A stretch of 64,000 bases of DNA from Pictodentalium vernedei (GCA_031216915.1 CM062288.1:182926596-182990595); one strand, 5' to 3'. Positions 21,541 to 34,121 are shown, numbered from the stretch's first letter. Program-made: numbers and translations. The notes: a model not told the origin generated them from the letters alone.

Positions 21541-22051
21541 CCCTGTGCAACCTCTGCTTTTCGGTTAACCTTGGCCTTTTTTCAAATGTCGGAAGACAAA
21601 AAATAGGGTGTTTTCTCAATAACCCAGGCTCTCTAGCACAATATGACACAAAGAAAATCGTCGGTAACCCATTCAATATGACATTCTCGGGTAGCACGTG
21701 CTATTTTGAAATCAGTAGCAAAGTTGTATACGGTTGGGTGGACAACAACAACATGTCATTAAACTCTTTGCACGACTTCTTGTCCACAAACATGCAACAT
21801 TAGAACCATTATATTTCATCCTTTATGCTATTTTTCACATTTGTTTCTATTATACTTTCTTTTGTGACTCAGTATATATCTTGTTTCAACTGGAATAAAT
21901 GAAATTTGAACGTCGATTATGAGAAAAGCGCGCCGAGTGGACACGACCGTTACTCCTGTAAAGGTTTAAAGTAATTTACAAATCTTTACTAGGGATTTTC
22001 TGAAATTTCTGAAGTGCATTTGAAGAGTACGCACAATGCAGGTTGAAATTA

Positions 22052-22301
22052 TTAACACTTAACCAATACACAGGATATCAAAATTTATCATTTTAAGTAT
22101 TGTTTTTTTTAATTTCTCAAAAAATTTCAATTAAACCATACCATATGATTCTCACTGGAACGACCTCGAAGATCTCGTTCCAACGAGGGGTTACGTGACA
22201 TAGTTGTACGGGGAATTTTAAAAAAAAATATTGTTTTTTTTTACTGCTCACTTCGTATATTACGCGGTCGGGTGTGACCGATTCGTTAGGCAAAGGGTTA
22301 A
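22052..22301 (-). mobile_element. TTAA MITE, palindromic family 2 (inverted, decayed)
   Basis: From TTAACACTTAACC to GTTAGGCAAAGGGTTAA. The centre carries ATCTCGTTCCAACGAGGGG, and the ATTACGCGGTCGGGTGTGA block corresponds to the left block of the copy at 15,061 on the other strand. Base changes throughout show age. Confidence 0.75.
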
Positions 22302-22629
22302 ATAATTCATTCCTAACACATAGGAGGTGGGTGGAAGAGTTTAGGAAGTACGATCAAAATTTTTAACGAGAAGCTATTATACTACTCAAAGTTTGCTAAG
22401 CACCAAGCATATCCAACTACCCGTTTTACGTTTTAGTTGAAATATTGTAACGAAAAAAAGTATATATTTTTTATTTAATTATATCTTTAATGATTTAAGT
22501 ACAGAAATTACGATTTTATTTGTGGTTGACATTATTTTTTAGCTTCTGAATACGATAACCATGGAAAATGGATATTATTGGTAAAAGAGGAAATTTTTCA
22601 AACTTGAGAAAAAGTTGACGGAGCGAACT
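22302..22629. other. No gene recognised
   Basis: AT-rich spacer between a MITE and the third Tc1-like remnant; possibly holds the lost left end of that transposon. Confidence 0.4.
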
Positions 22630-23590
22630 GGCATGGGTTCAATATCGAGTATGAGACCCATTACTGTTAATTACAGCTTGACAAAGACTTCTCATGCTCC
22701 CAATCAGGTTCCTGAAGGTCCTTTGTGGGGTGTTATTCCACTCTTGGATATCGAGTATGAGACCTATTACTGTTAATTACAGCTTGACAACGCCTTCTCA
22801 TGCTCCCACTCAGGTTCCTGATGGTCCTTTGTGGGATTTTGTTCCATTCTTAGACCAGCATGGCATAGAGCTCCTGGACACTTCTTGGCTGGACTAAACG
22901 GCCTGAAATTGCAAGCTGCAACTCATTCCAGACATGTTCGATTGGATTGAGGTCAGGGGATCATGCTGGCCAGTCCATACGCTCAATCCCCTTCCTCTGT
23001 CGATACTCCCCGACAGCATGGGCAACATGAGGACGGGCATTATCGTCCATCAGAATGAATCCATCATCCACTGCACCTGTATACAATCTGACGTAAACAT
23101 CCAGGATCTCATCAATATACCGCTGTGCAGTCAATATACCACGTTCACGGACACAGAGCTCTGTACGTCCATCCCTGCTGATGCCGCCCCAGACCATGAT
23201 TGACCCTCCACCACAGTGGTCATACTCAGCAATGTTCACTGCATGGAATCGCTCTCTTGGTCTTCTCCATACCCAAGAACGCCTATTGTGTGGTCTAGGC
23301 AGTACCTTGACTCATCTGTAAAAAGGACAGGTCGCAAATCTTCTCTGGTTCATCCAACGTGGTCCATGGCCCATTCATATCGTGCCTGGCGGTGGTTCTG
23401 GGACATCGGAATGCGAATACATGGTCTTCTCGATCGGATACCACCTTCGTGCAACCTTGCCCACATAGTCTGCGTCGAAACATTTACCCCGGATGCATTT
23501 TGAAGGTCACTGCGAAACTGGATTGCTGTGGCAAAGCGTTTCCCACGGGCCCGAATAATCAACAAGAGGCCCCACGGGGCTTGAAGCGCT
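22630..23590 (-). pseudogene. Tc1-like transposase 3, decayed, with duplicated C-terminal end
   Basis: Read from the right: ARGKRFATAIQFRSDLQNAS and STQTMWARLHEGGIRSRRP (DNA-binding part), an FTDESRY segment (first Asp), then GGGSIMVWGGISRDGRTELC, ILMDDNARPHVAHAVGEY (second Asp) and SPDLNPIEHVWNEL (Glu), spaced 34 as in DD34E. Several stops and frame changes. The last 100 bases of the gene are tandemly duplicated (about 22,637-22,740 and 22,747-22,850). Terminal inverted repeats were not found, so element limits are unknown. Protein sequence differs clearly from transposons 1 and 2. Confidence 0.85.
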
Positions 23591-23699
23591 CATCTTGTAC
23601 AGAACACAATTTAAACAGAGTCCAAGAATGAGTCTACATTAAGCAAGCCATCTCCATAGGCTACACTGTCAATCCTTGAGTCCCTCAGGAGTGACAAAA

Positions 23700-25517
23700 A
23701 TAATCTAGGCATCATGCCTTTTCTTCAGTTGATCATGAGTAAAATGTAGAGCTCCCCTATGAAGCCCCTTGATACAACCTATGTGGATTAATCTTAGTAC
23801 CTCTAGAGGGTACTGAATACAAAATTTTTAATTCTTCAGCAAAATGGCCAATTCCGGCTCCCATAGAGAGCCCAAATATTAACCCAGGCTCTTGACTTGA
23901 ACACAGTTAAATCTGACTTCCCTAGAGATGTTGTGTACCGAATATGAAAGCATTCTGACCGTTGGATCTGAAGAAGAGAAATTGTAAAGAAATTTCTTCG
24001 AATTGCACTAAGTTCAAATTTGGGCTACCATAGCGAGCCCAAATATTGACCTATGGATCCGATTTAAACAAACTTGAATCTGACCTCCCCTAGAGACGTT
24101 GTATACCAAATATGAAAGCATTCTGACAAGTGAATCTGAAGAAGAAGATTTTTGAAGAAATTCCCTCATATTGTACTAAGTTAAATCTCATGTTCCCATA
24201 TGGAGCCCAAATATTAACCTAGGCACTCGAATTGAACAACCTGGAATCTGACCCCCCTAGAGATGTTGTATACCAAATATAAAAGCATTCCGACTGGTGG
24301 ATCTGAAGAAGAAGATTTTTAAAGAAATTTTCTCATATTGCACTAAGTAAAAATTTGGGCTACCATAGTGAGCCCAAATATATACCTAGGGATCTGATTT
24401 GAACAAACTTGAATCTGACCCCTATAGAGATGTTGCATACCAAATATCAAAGCATTCTGACTGATGGATCTGAAGAAGAGGATTTTTTTAAATTACCCTC
24501 CATATTGAACAAAGATAAAATTTGGGCTTCCATAGGAAGCCCAAATATTAACCTAGGGAATTGGTTTGAACAATCTAGAATCTGACCCTCATAACAATGA
24601 TGTATACCAAATATTAAAAGATTCTGACTGGTGGTTCTGAAGAAGAAGATTTTTAAAGAATATTCCCCATATTACCCTATGTTAAAACTTCGGGCTCCTG
24701 TAGAGAGCCCAAATATGAACCAATGAGCTTTATTTCAACAAACTTTTATCTGACCCCCCCTATGAATGCTGTATACCAAATATCAAAAGATTCTGATGAT
24801 TGGTTCTGGAGAAAAGATTTTTTAAAATTTTTGCAAATATGCTGACTCAGCATTTTTTCGATGCCCATTACAGAACGCCCTAACATAACCGATGGCAATT
24901 TTTTTTACCATTCAATTCTACTGGTCAAAAGGATACTTCATACCAAATAAAAGCTCTCTGTTCCGTGGGGTTTGGGAAATATGGGCGTTTGAAAATATTT
25001 CTATTTTTAGCTCCCAGGGTTCCCATGGGGATGTGGGAAGTTTTTTTTTGCATGGGTCAAGTACTTATGACCCAATACTACCACAAACCAAATTTGGTTC
25101 ATACCGGACCATCGGTTCAGAAAATAGAAATTTTGGGCGGGGCCAAAAATCTTACCCCTCCTATTACAAAGCCAAATATTACTTCACGAACTTCGTTTGA
25201 ACAAACTTGATTCTACACTCATATGGAAGCACCATAGCAAATATCAAGTCATTGTACACACTGGTGCTTGAGAAGAAGATTTTAAAAATATTTTGGAGCA
25301 TTTTCCCCCATTCCCTTCCTATGGGGCTGGGCATGCTGAGTTGAACAAAAATGAAATGCCCCTTTGGGATCACTCACACAAACTTTCACTTGAATTGGCC
25401 CAGTGGCTTTGGAGGAGAAGACCAAAACATGGTGTTGACGGACGACGGACGACGGACGACAGACGACGGATGCAAGCGATGAGATTAGCTCAGCTTGACT
25501 TTGTCAAGATGAGCTAA
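23700..25517 (+). mobile_element. Tandem-repeat element 1, hairpin-CTAA end (Helentron/HINE- or pearl-like)
   Basis: Units of 167-168 bp begin CCCAAATATTAACCTAGG at 23,871, 24,038, 24,206, 24,373, 24,540 and 24,708, each containing TATACCAAATAT and CTGAAGAAGAAGATTTTT. A more diverged unit lies at about 25,165-25,300. The right end has a (GACGACG)n tract (25,437-25,475), then the hairpin CTTGAC-TTT-GTCAAG and GAGCTAA ending at 25,517. Tandem core, microsatellite and terminal hairpin followed by CTAA is the plan of non-autonomous Helentron-type (HINE) and pearl-like elements. The left end is not defined and the family call is inference. Confidence 0.6.
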
Positions 25518-26021
25518 AAACCGGTCTTCAGCTGCAGATGTTGAAATCTAGCCCAGGCTCTGGTGATCACCGTATGGTGCACACCAAGGGCTTCACCAAC
25601 CTGGCTCCACCATCCCTAAAGCCCGCCACATTTCTGCTTCAGAAAATGTCTTCTTACGTGTGCCATATTCAATCATTAAATCACAAGGGTTTGTTTGTGG
25701 TTTGTGTTGAAATGGAGATTGAATACCCTGCATTTATCATGTACATGTAGACAGTACACGAAAACATCATGAAAATCAAGGGGTACATGCTTTCCATGAC
25801 TGTCACGAAAAGTCTGCCTGTCAAGAGAGCTTATGTAAATACCGGGGACCATCTCGATACATTCCTCAATCATATCCACCAAAAATATCGAAAATATATC
25901 ACAAGCAAATGTCACATTGATGCGTCAAATATGTGGTGCTTAGCAAACGTTGAGAAGTATATGAGAAAGAAGAAAATTACTGAAGCGTTAATCAAAAGCC
26001 CGAAAATAATATCAACATAAT
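25518..26021. other. Short non-repetitive segment with an 83-codon open frame
   Basis: Between two tandem-repeat elements. The + frame at 25,769-26,020 has balanced composition (KGYMLSMTVTKSLPVKRAYV, later KKKITEALIKSP) and could be a fragment of a gene or element protein. I do not recognise it and no start context or neighbour supports a function. Confidence 0.3.
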
Positions 26022-28720
26022 ACTAGACTTTATGATTCTGGAGAATCATGGCTTTTCCCGATGAGATTCCATGATTTGTCATGACCCCATGGTGTATGAT
26101 GAATTGCTTTTTACTGTCTCACTGATGATCCTTCATTGATGTCATGAAAAAGGTGAGTATAGAAATCTCAAATGACTCAGTTTGATAAAAAAAAATTGTT
26201 TAGGTAAAAACCATCATTAACGGTGGAGAGAGTTAATATCAATATCGTCGTCCAATAAGTTAATGACCGACAAAAGGAGTTATGCTTCTTTGACACCTAC
26301 CCACTGAGTGCTGTATCTATTTGAAAATGGTCCGTTTTATCTCAAATGTATCCAAAATGTTGATGTCTGGCAGCTTCTTAAGTGTTAACAAGTGCTAACA
26401 GGAATATTTATTCATGCAACTTGTAATTTCACACCAAAATCTATGAATGGACATTTTTACTTAAAAATCTACGAGATGTTTTCAGAGAAATCCAGGGAGA
26501 ACATGAATTTTAAGCTGTTGATGGGTATAATTGTTTATCCATCCAAAACGGGTTAAGGGTTGTTTTTTTAATACGCTTATTACTTATAAAAATAATTCTC
26601 AGTGAATTCTACTTCCACTTATGTTGATTCTCCTCTTAACTTTGGGTGCTGCGGGTATGCAAACACAGCCCACTTTTTCAACATTTTGATGTTTGAGAAC
26701 CAGCATAGGGTTAACAAATGCTTACTGGAATATTTTGTACATGCAACTTGTAATTCACACTAAGATCTGAGAATGGCCATTTTTTCTTAAAAATCTATGT
26801 GATGTTTTTAGAGAAATCCTCAGATAACATGAATTTTTAACCTTTTGAGGGGTATATCACCCTGTAACCAGTTCTAAACGGGTTAATGCTTGGTTTTATG
26901 AATACCTTCATTACTTAGAAAAATGATCTTCGGTGAATCCCACTTCCAATGAAGGTGGTTATGTTCAACTCACAGGTACACATTGGGTGTAATGGGTGGC
27001 CAAGTACAGCCCATTTTCTCAAAATTTGCTGCGTCTGGAGGGTTAACAAACGCTTACCGGAATCTTTTGTTGATGCAACTTGTAATGTCACTCCAAGACC
27101 TGCAAATGGTCAGTCAATTTCTCTTGAATACTTTCAAGATTTTTTGGAGAAATCCACAGAAAATGGGAATTTTAAGCTTTTAAGGGGTACATCTCCTTAA
27201 CCGGGCGAAAATGGGTTAAGACCTCAATTTTTGAATACCCTTACTACTTACTAAAATTTTTCCCTATCAGTTTTGCGTCCGGTAAAAGAAGTTATGTTTC
27301 TCTGCAGTATTCCCATTTGATGTTGTTGGTGTCCAAAAACATACTATGTTTTTCGAAATTTTGACATTTAGCAGCTCATGGAGGGTTAATAAATGCTTAT
27401 CTGAATATTTTATCCATGCAACTGGTAATGTGACCCTAAGACCTATCAACGGCCATTTTCTCTTGAAACCCTACGAGACGTTTGTAAAGAAATTCATGGA
27501 AAACGTGATTTTTTAAGCTTTTGATGGGTATTGCTATTAACCATCCCAAAAGGGGTTAATGCTTGTTTTTTTATTACCCTTATTACTAACAAATTTGGTC
27601 CTTTGTGAATTCCACTTCCAACAAAGTAGATTATGTTTATCTCTCGGGTATGCATTGGGTGCTGTGCGCGTCTGAAAACAGCCTATTTCAACAAAATTAC
27701 GATGCTTAGCAGCCTGTAGAGGGTTAATAAATGCTCACCGGAATTTTTTTGTCTATGCAACTTGTAATGTCACACAAAGACCTGCGAATAGACAATTTTT
27801 CCTGAAAACCTACAAGTTGTTTTTAGAGAAATCCACAGAAAATGGGAATTTTAAGCTTTTAAGGGGTATCTCTCTTTAACCAGTCCAAAATGGGTTAAGA
27901 CTTCGACTTTTGAATACCCTTACCACTATCAAAAATGTTTCCCCATCAATTTTGCATCCGATCAAAGAAGGAACCTTTCTCGGTGGTACACCAAGTGGGT
28001 GCTGTTGGCGTCCGAAAACAGCCCATTTTATCACAATTTTGACTTTTAGCAGCCCGTGGAGGGTTAACAAATGCTCACCGCAGTATTTGGTCCATGCAAC
28101 TTCTATTGTCACACCAAGGCCTGGGAGTGACAAATTTTTCTTGAAAATCTACAAGACTCGTTTAGAGAAATCCATGGAAAATACAAATTTTTGAGCTTTA
28201 TGGGGGTATTGCTGTTTAACCAGCCCAAAATGGGTTAACGCTTGGTTTTTTGAACACCCCTATTACAGACAAAAATGATTCTCGGTGAATTCCACTCACA
28301 AAAAAGGAAGTTATGTTTATCTCTCATGTATTGTTTGGGTTCAGTGAGGGCCTGAAACTGGCCTATTTCATCAAAATTTCGATGTTTGGCAGCCTGTGGA
28401 GGGTTACCATGTGCATCGCCAGATATGTCGTGTGTATCAAAGAGCGTGTGACAGACAGGGCTAGCAATGACGAATGTATAAAAAAAATCTACAAGACGTG
28501 TTTCGAGAAAGTGCCGATAAACCCCAATTTTGGCAGTTTTTTGCCAATTCTGACAAAATAAGGGTTAAATCGAAAATTCCGCTTTGGTACATTTTTAGAT
28601 TTTGTGCCCCTCTATGCGTGTGCAAAATTTCGTGAAAATCGGTTCGAAAATGGCTTCTGAATCGTACGGACAAAATGTGTGGAAAAAAAACAAAAAAAAA
28701 ACCAAAAAAAAAACAAAAAA
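26022..28720 (+). repeat. Higher-order repeat unit, copy 1 (seven about 335-bp monomers)
   Basis: Starts TAGACTTTATGATTCTGGAG and ends in an A-rich run after GGCTTCTGAATCGTACGG. Inside, seven diverged monomers can be counted from GAGGGTTAACAAATGCT-type words near 26,390, 26,712, 27,040, 27,383, 27,718, 28,060 and 28,400. Frames of 60-95 codons found in it are repeat translations, not genes. Confidence 0.85.
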
Positions 28721-31440
28721 ACTAGACTTTATGATTCTGGAGAATCATGGCTTTTCCCGATGAGATTCCATGATTTTTCATGACCCCACAGTGTCTGATG
28801 AATTGTTTTTAACTGTCTCACTGAAGTTCCTTCATTGATGTTATGAGAAAGGTGAAGATAGTAGTCTCAAATGACACAGTTTGATAAAAAATTGTTTAGG
28901 TAAAAACCATCATTAACGGTGGAGTGGGTTAATGTCAATATCGTCGTCCAACAAGTCAATGACCGACAAAAGGAGTTAAGTTTATTTGACACATACTCAC
29001 TGAGTGCTGTGTCAATTTAAAAATGTTCCATTTTATCTCAAATGTATCCAAAATATTGATGTCTGGCAGTTTGTAGAGGGTTAACAAGTGCCAACAGGAA
29101 TATTTATTAATGCAACTTGTAATGTCACACCAAGAACTGTGAATGGCCATTTTTTCTTTAAAACCTACAAGATGTTTTCAGAGATATCCAGGGAGAACAG
29201 GAATTTTAAGCTTTTAATGGGTATCATTGTTTTTCCAGCCCAAAACGGGTTAAGTGTTGTTTTTTGAATACTCTTATTACTTCCAAAAATAATTCTAAGT
29301 GAATTCTACTTCCACTTATTTTGATCTCTCCTCCCAACTTCGGGTGCTGTGGGTACGCAAACACAGCCTATTTTATCAACATTTTGATGTTTGAGAACCA
29401 GCATAGGGTTAACAAATGCTTACAGGAATATTTTGTACATGCACCTTGTAATGTCACACTAAGATATGAGAATGGCCATTTTTTCCTGAAAATCTACGGG
29501 ATGTTTTTAAAGAAATCCTCAGATAACATGAATTTTTAACCTTTTGAGGGGTATCTCTCTTTAACCAGCACTAAAGAGTTAATGCTTGGTTTTGTGAATA
29601 TCTTCATTACTTACAAAAATGATCGACGTAGAATTCCCCTTCCAATAAAGGAGGTTATTTTTATCTCGTAGGTACACATTTGGTGTTATGGTTGCCCAAG
29701 AACAGCCCATTTTCTCCAAATGTCAATGCTTGGCAGCCTCTGGAGGGGTTAACAGATGCTTACCGAAACATTTTGTTCATGCAACTTGTAATGTCACTCG
29801 AAGACCTGCGAATGGTCAATTGCTCTTGAAATTATTTTTTTTGAGAAATCGAGAAATCCACATAAAACTGGAATTTTAAGCTTTTAAGGGGTATATCTCC
29901 TTAACCAGTCAAAAATAGGTTAAGACCTCGATCTTTGAATACATTTACTACTTACAAAAATGTTTCCCTGTCAGTTTTGCGTCCGGTAAAAGAAGTTACG
30001 TTCCTCTGTTGTATTCCCATTTGATGTTGTTGTTGTTGTTGTTCAAAAACTGACTATTTTTTTTCAAAATTGTGACATTTAGCATCTATGGAGGGTTAAC
30101 AAATGCTTAGAGGAATAATTTAACCAATCAACTGGTAATGTGACACCATGACCTATCAATGGCCATTTTCTCTTGAAAACCCTACCAGATGTTTGTAAAG
30201 AAATCCAGGGAAAACATAAATTTTTAAGCCTTTGATGGGTATCACTATTAACAACCACAAAATGGGTTAACGCTTGGTTTTTTGAATACACATATTATTT
30301 ACAAAAATGGTCTTCGGTGAATTTCACTTCCAATAAAGGAGATTATGTTTATTTCTCAGGTACACGTTGGGTGATGTGCGTGCCTGAAAACAGCCCGTTT
30401 CAACAAAATTACGATGCTTGGCAGCCTCTAGAGGGTTAATAAACGCTCACCGGAATATTTTGTCCATGCAACTTGTAATATCACACAAAGACCTGCGAGT
30501 TGTCAATTTTTCTTGAAAACCTACAGGATGTTTTTAGAGAAATCCTCAGAAAATGGGAATTTTAAGATTTTAAGGGGTCTCTCTCTTTAGCCTGTCCAAA
30601 ATGGGTTAAGATTCGACTTTTGAATACCCTTACTACTTACAAAAATGTTTGCGTATAGATTATGCGCTCGATAAAAGGAGGCATGTTTCTTTGTGGCGTA
30701 CCCATTGGGTGCTGTTGGCGTCCAAAAACAGCCCATTTTATCACAATTTTGACTTTTAGCAGCCTGTGGAGGGTTAACAAATGCTCACCGCAGTATTTTG
30801 TCCATGCAACTTCTATTGTCACACCAAGGCCTGGGAGTGACAAATTTTTCTTGAAAATCTACAAGACTCGTTTAGAGAAATCCACGGAAAACACAATTTT
30901 TTTAGCTTTATGGGGGGTATTGCTGTTTAACCAGCCCAAAGCGGGTTAACGCTTGGTTTTTTGAAAACCCTTATTACTGACAAAAATGATCCTCGGTGAA
31001 TTCCACTCCCAATAAAGGAAGTTATGTTTATCTCTCATGTATTGTTTGGGTGCAGTGGAGGCCTGAAACCGACCTATTTCATCAAAATTTCTATGTTTGG
31101 CAGCCTGTGGAGGGTTACCATATGCATCGCCTGATATGTCGTGTGTATCAAAGGGCGTGTCACGGACAGGTCTAGCAATTACGATTGTATAAAAAAAATC
31201 TACAAGACGTGTTTCGAGAAAGTGCCGATAAACCCCAATTTTGGCAGTTTTTTGCCAATTCTGACGAAATAAGGGTTAAATCGAAAATTCCGCTTGGGTT
31301 CATTTTTAGATTTTGTGCCCCTCTATGCGTGTGCAAAATTTCGTGAAAATCGGTTCGAAAATGGCTTCTGAATCGTACGGACAAAATGTGTGGAAAAAAA
31401 AAAAAAAAAACAAAAAAAACAAAAAAAAAAAAAAAAATAA
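28721..31440 (+). repeat. Higher-order repeat unit, copy 2
   Basis: Same order and start as copy 1, offset by about 2,699 bases. Monomer words recur near 29,075, 29,405, 29,748, 30,090, 30,428, 30,769 and 31,111, and each monomer resembles its counterpart in copy 1 more than its neighbours, so the whole 2.7-kb block was duplicated after the monomers had diverged. Confidence 0.85.
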
Positions 31441-31485
31441 TAATCCGTAGAAAAACAATAGTCTTTTCCAGAGGGAAAAGCCTAA

Positions 31486-32422
31486 TTAAATTTGGACACG
31501 TTGAATAAATTAGATGTGAGATGAATATCTGTCGCTTTATCGGAGTGTGATCAAAGTAAGTCAAATTATATTAAGAGCGTGGGCTTATCGAAGCGGACTC
31601 CAATATTCAAGAGGGAAATGTGAAAACAAAGTGAGAGTCTCAAACTGCTATTAGTAGTTTAATAACACGCCCGCAATTTGCTTTACCACATGGGCAGGGA
31701 CAAAGCGAAACCATTCAAACGAGAGGAAAAACATTAATCGAGTTCTGAAAAATTCAATCTCGACCAATTATTTATGCTAGCAAATGGGATAAAATTAAAG
31801 GAAATTAAATTATAATTTATTCAGCCCTAAAAACATATTGTGATGGTTTTGTCCGTCATTGCCTTTCATTTGAAAACATATTGCCTGTAAGGATTTTGTA
31901 AGCATAAAACATAACCAGTCAGGTTTTGGCCTATAGGGCTTATGTCTATCGCAAAGAGACCGAAGTGCGAACAGAGAACAACAGAACAACGACAACTAAA
32001 TGTCGAATTTCTTTAGTCACTAAGTTTGCATAAAAGGGAACTGACCTCCTAGTGGATGCATGTATCATCAACACATTGTAATCCGTGGCATATTGCACCA
32101 CCACATTTAGAGTTAAATAGACTGAACTGTGTGGCTCAGCGATACAAAACAGTGGAATCCGGTGCGTCTGACAGGCCACAGAATGCGCTACTCTGTCTTA
32201 TAAATAGACACTGACCTGACATCGACAACTTCGGTTAGGAGGGATGCAGCCATGCCAGACAGGAAGGGTATGCATATAAGTGGTTGATCAGATGTAAGCG
32301 TCGAGGGCGCGCACCAGATTTAGTGATTTTGGGACATGCCGTCCTCAGAAAATGTTTATATATGTTAACATAAAACGGTGCATTTTGAACAATTTTCAGC
32401 GCAGTGATTAGTCCCCGAAATG
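31486..32422. other. No gene recognised
   Basis: AT-rich sequence without repeats I could match inside the window. Frames of about 60-77 codons on the - strand lack motifs. Confidence 0.45.
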
Positions 32423-32531
32423 ATTAACCCCTCTGAATACTGATGACAAAATATCACAATTTCAAGCAGTAACTTTTTCCATCATGCAACTAGGAAGTTG
32501 TCAAGCAAAACTGAACTGGTTGAATTCCCAG
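32423..32531 (+). mobile_element. Partial TTAA MITE, family 3
   Basis: TTAACCCCTCTGAATACTGA followed by CAAAATATCACAATTTCAAG and a TCATGCAACTAGG segment corresponds to the left half of the element at 17,930. It is cut by the SINE that follows. Confidence 0.55.
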
Positions 32532-32770
32532 TTATTATTTATTTATTTATTGGGTTTTAACGATACGTCCGACAGCCAAGGTCACCTTGTGTCGGACAGT
32601 TTTACGGGTGGAAGAAGCCGAAGTACCCGTAGAGAACCACCGACTAAAGTCGGGTAACAGCCAGACTCCCTAACGTACTAACTCCACATAAGCGTGGTTA
32701 GCATTGGTTGAAGACAAGTGCACCATTGACGTGAAGTACGCCCTAATACATGCGGTTTTAATATTCAAAA
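32532..32770 (-). mobile_element. tRNA-derived SINE, 5'-truncated
   Basis: On the - strand it ends in an (AATAA)n tail (TTATTTATTTATT on +). The body GTTTTACGGGTGGAAGAAGC with GTACCCGTAGAGAACCACC and ATTGACGTGAAGTACGCC matches the full copy at 58,105-58,454. The tRNA-like head is missing; a MITE abuts at 32,771. Confidence 0.75.
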
Positions 32771-33019
32771 TTAACCCTTTACCCAACGTAACGACCAAAA
32801 CCGGCCAGCGCGATTCTCAAAAATCGCCAATTAATTTTCATTATTTTTTCATTTTTTGTCTCAAGAACATAGGTTATGACCCCTCGTTGGAACGAGCTCG
32901 TTGAGACGTTCCAATGAGGGGTCATAACCTATGTTTTTGAGACAAAAAATGAAAACATTAGTTATTCAAGAATTTTTTTTGAAAGTGTCTTCTGTTTTTC
33001 ATGTAAGGTAAATGGTTAA
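32771..33019 (+). mobile_element. TTAA MITE, palindromic family 1
   Basis: TTAACCCTTTACCCAACG to GTAAATGGTTAA with the GGCCAGCG block, central GACCCCTCGTTGGAACGAG palindrome and AAGTGTCTTCTG block. Nearly full length, inserted at or beside the truncated head of a SINE. Confidence 0.88.
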
Positions 33020-33542
33020 AATGTGAGCAAACTTCTCGACTCTGAGAGTCGATACACTGAGTAATTACAAGTAGAGCTAGGTTATTTTGAAATCAATCGC
33101 AAGCTAAGTTCCAGAAGTCATCCAACAAAACACGCCCATCATTTCAAAATGTTCACATAGTTTGATTAATTTATAAAAGTATAGTACGACCGTTTGGTTG
33201 GTTTTTGCTGGCTCTTACGGTTCCGTTTCCGGTTTGCCGCAAAAACAGGAATCCAACCGCACCCCCCCCCCCCCGCCCCCACAAAAAGAAACGCTCGGCT
33301 CTAGTTACAACATAGTTTCCTGGAAAGTTTTGTCCTAACGTGTATCTTGATGTCGTCAAGTATTTATAATAATGCTTGCAGTAAGATCATGATTTAAAAT
33401 TCTACCACCCAGAGGGTTGAAATCAATAACAGATTTAGCTGATTGTCCAGTTGAAACTTGAGGATACGCAAGAGAAGACGGTGAATTCCTACACCGTTCA
33501 AGTAGTCTACCAGGTGAGCCATGAATTGCTGATTTCATCATT
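33020..33542. other. No gene recognised
   Basis: Contains a C-rich run at about 33,258-33,280. No coding or repeat signal beyond that. Confidence 0.4.
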
Positions 33543-33990
33543 GACTTCTCAAATTTCTACGCTGCACAAAATTACCTGCAAAAGACGGTAAAGGTCACTT
33601 GCAGTCCAGTTGCCGGTACTCCTACTGTAAAACACTACAATGAAAATACCGTATTTAACCCTTTAAACACGGGTTTCCTGAATTGTATCATCTCTGTGTC
33701 CATTAACAGTGGGAAGCGTCAGTACAATATCAATATATAGGGAGGATAAAATAAAATCAGTTATTATTTTATCATCAATGCCCCGTGTATAGACCTCTTA
33801 TAATAATAAGACAAAAATGAGACGACATTATGCCATGGTCCGAAAAATCGGTCTTGCGAGCTCAAAGGGTTAAATTCTCAAATTTCTACACGTAACAAAA
33901 TTACCGGTAAAATACGATAAAAGTCCGCGGCAATCCAGTTGCCGGTACCTCTACCGAACAGCACTACGGTGAAAATACCATACTTAACTA
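33543..33990. repeat. Direct repeat of about 120 bp flanking a MITE
   Basis: 33,543-33,654 and 33,874-33,990 share TTCTCAAATTTCTAC, CAAAATTACC, CCAGTTGCCGGTAC and TGAAAATACCRTAYTTAA in order. The MITE at 33,655-33,873 lies between. Confidence 0.75.
33655..33873. mobile_element. TTAA MITE, family 4
   Basis: TTAACCCTTTAAACACGGG to GCGAGCTCAAAGGGTTAA, about 219 bp. piggyBac-type TTAA and CCCTTT ends; internal sequence differs from families 1-3 and is not a strong palindrome. Confidence 0.78.
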
Positions 33991-34121
33991 CGTATGGCAA
34001 TTCCAACATTTTTTATTCCATCTTGTGCAACAAAAAAACCCCGGAGGAACTGATATTTCGTTTCACTTTACTACACGAGAAGTATGTTGGCTTGTCATGC
34101 AGAGAAGATCCAGTAATATCT

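Larger units (their letters stand above)
19589..21872 (-). mobile_element. Tc1-like DNA transposon 2 with internal insertion
   Basis: Ends CTGAGTCAAAAAAGAAAG and CTTTCTTTTGTGACTCAG are flanked by TA on both sides. At 2.28 kb it is too long for Tc1: the extra sequence is about 20,785-21,540, between the transposase start and the right end, and opens with a G run. The end motif shares CAAAAAAGAAA with transposon 1. Confidence 0.8.
26022..31485 (+). mobile_element. Tandem-repeat element 2, hairpin-CTAA end
   Basis: The two 2.7-kb units are followed by an A-rich run, then AACAATAGTCTTTTCC-AGAG-GGAAAAGCCTAA ending at 31,485, with T next. The terminal hairpin plus CTAA-T matches the right ends of elements 1 and 3. 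Likely a non-autonomous Helentron/HINE-type element grown by tandem duplication; no Rep/helicase is visible. The left end is taken at the first unit start. Confidence 0.55.

Noticed and set aside
23871-24880. CRISPR-like array of regular repeats
   Set aside because: Units are 168 bp and diverged along their whole length with no short repeat plus unique spacer pattern; the context is eukaryotic.
24892-25210. Overlapping 81- and 102-codon frames
   Set aside because: Both lie in decayed tandem-repeat sequence and overlap each other in different frames; no family motif.
26949-31564. Many 60-130 codon frames in the 26-31.5 kb region
   Set aside because: They are translations of the same tandem monomer on both strands, change between copies and show no protein motifs.
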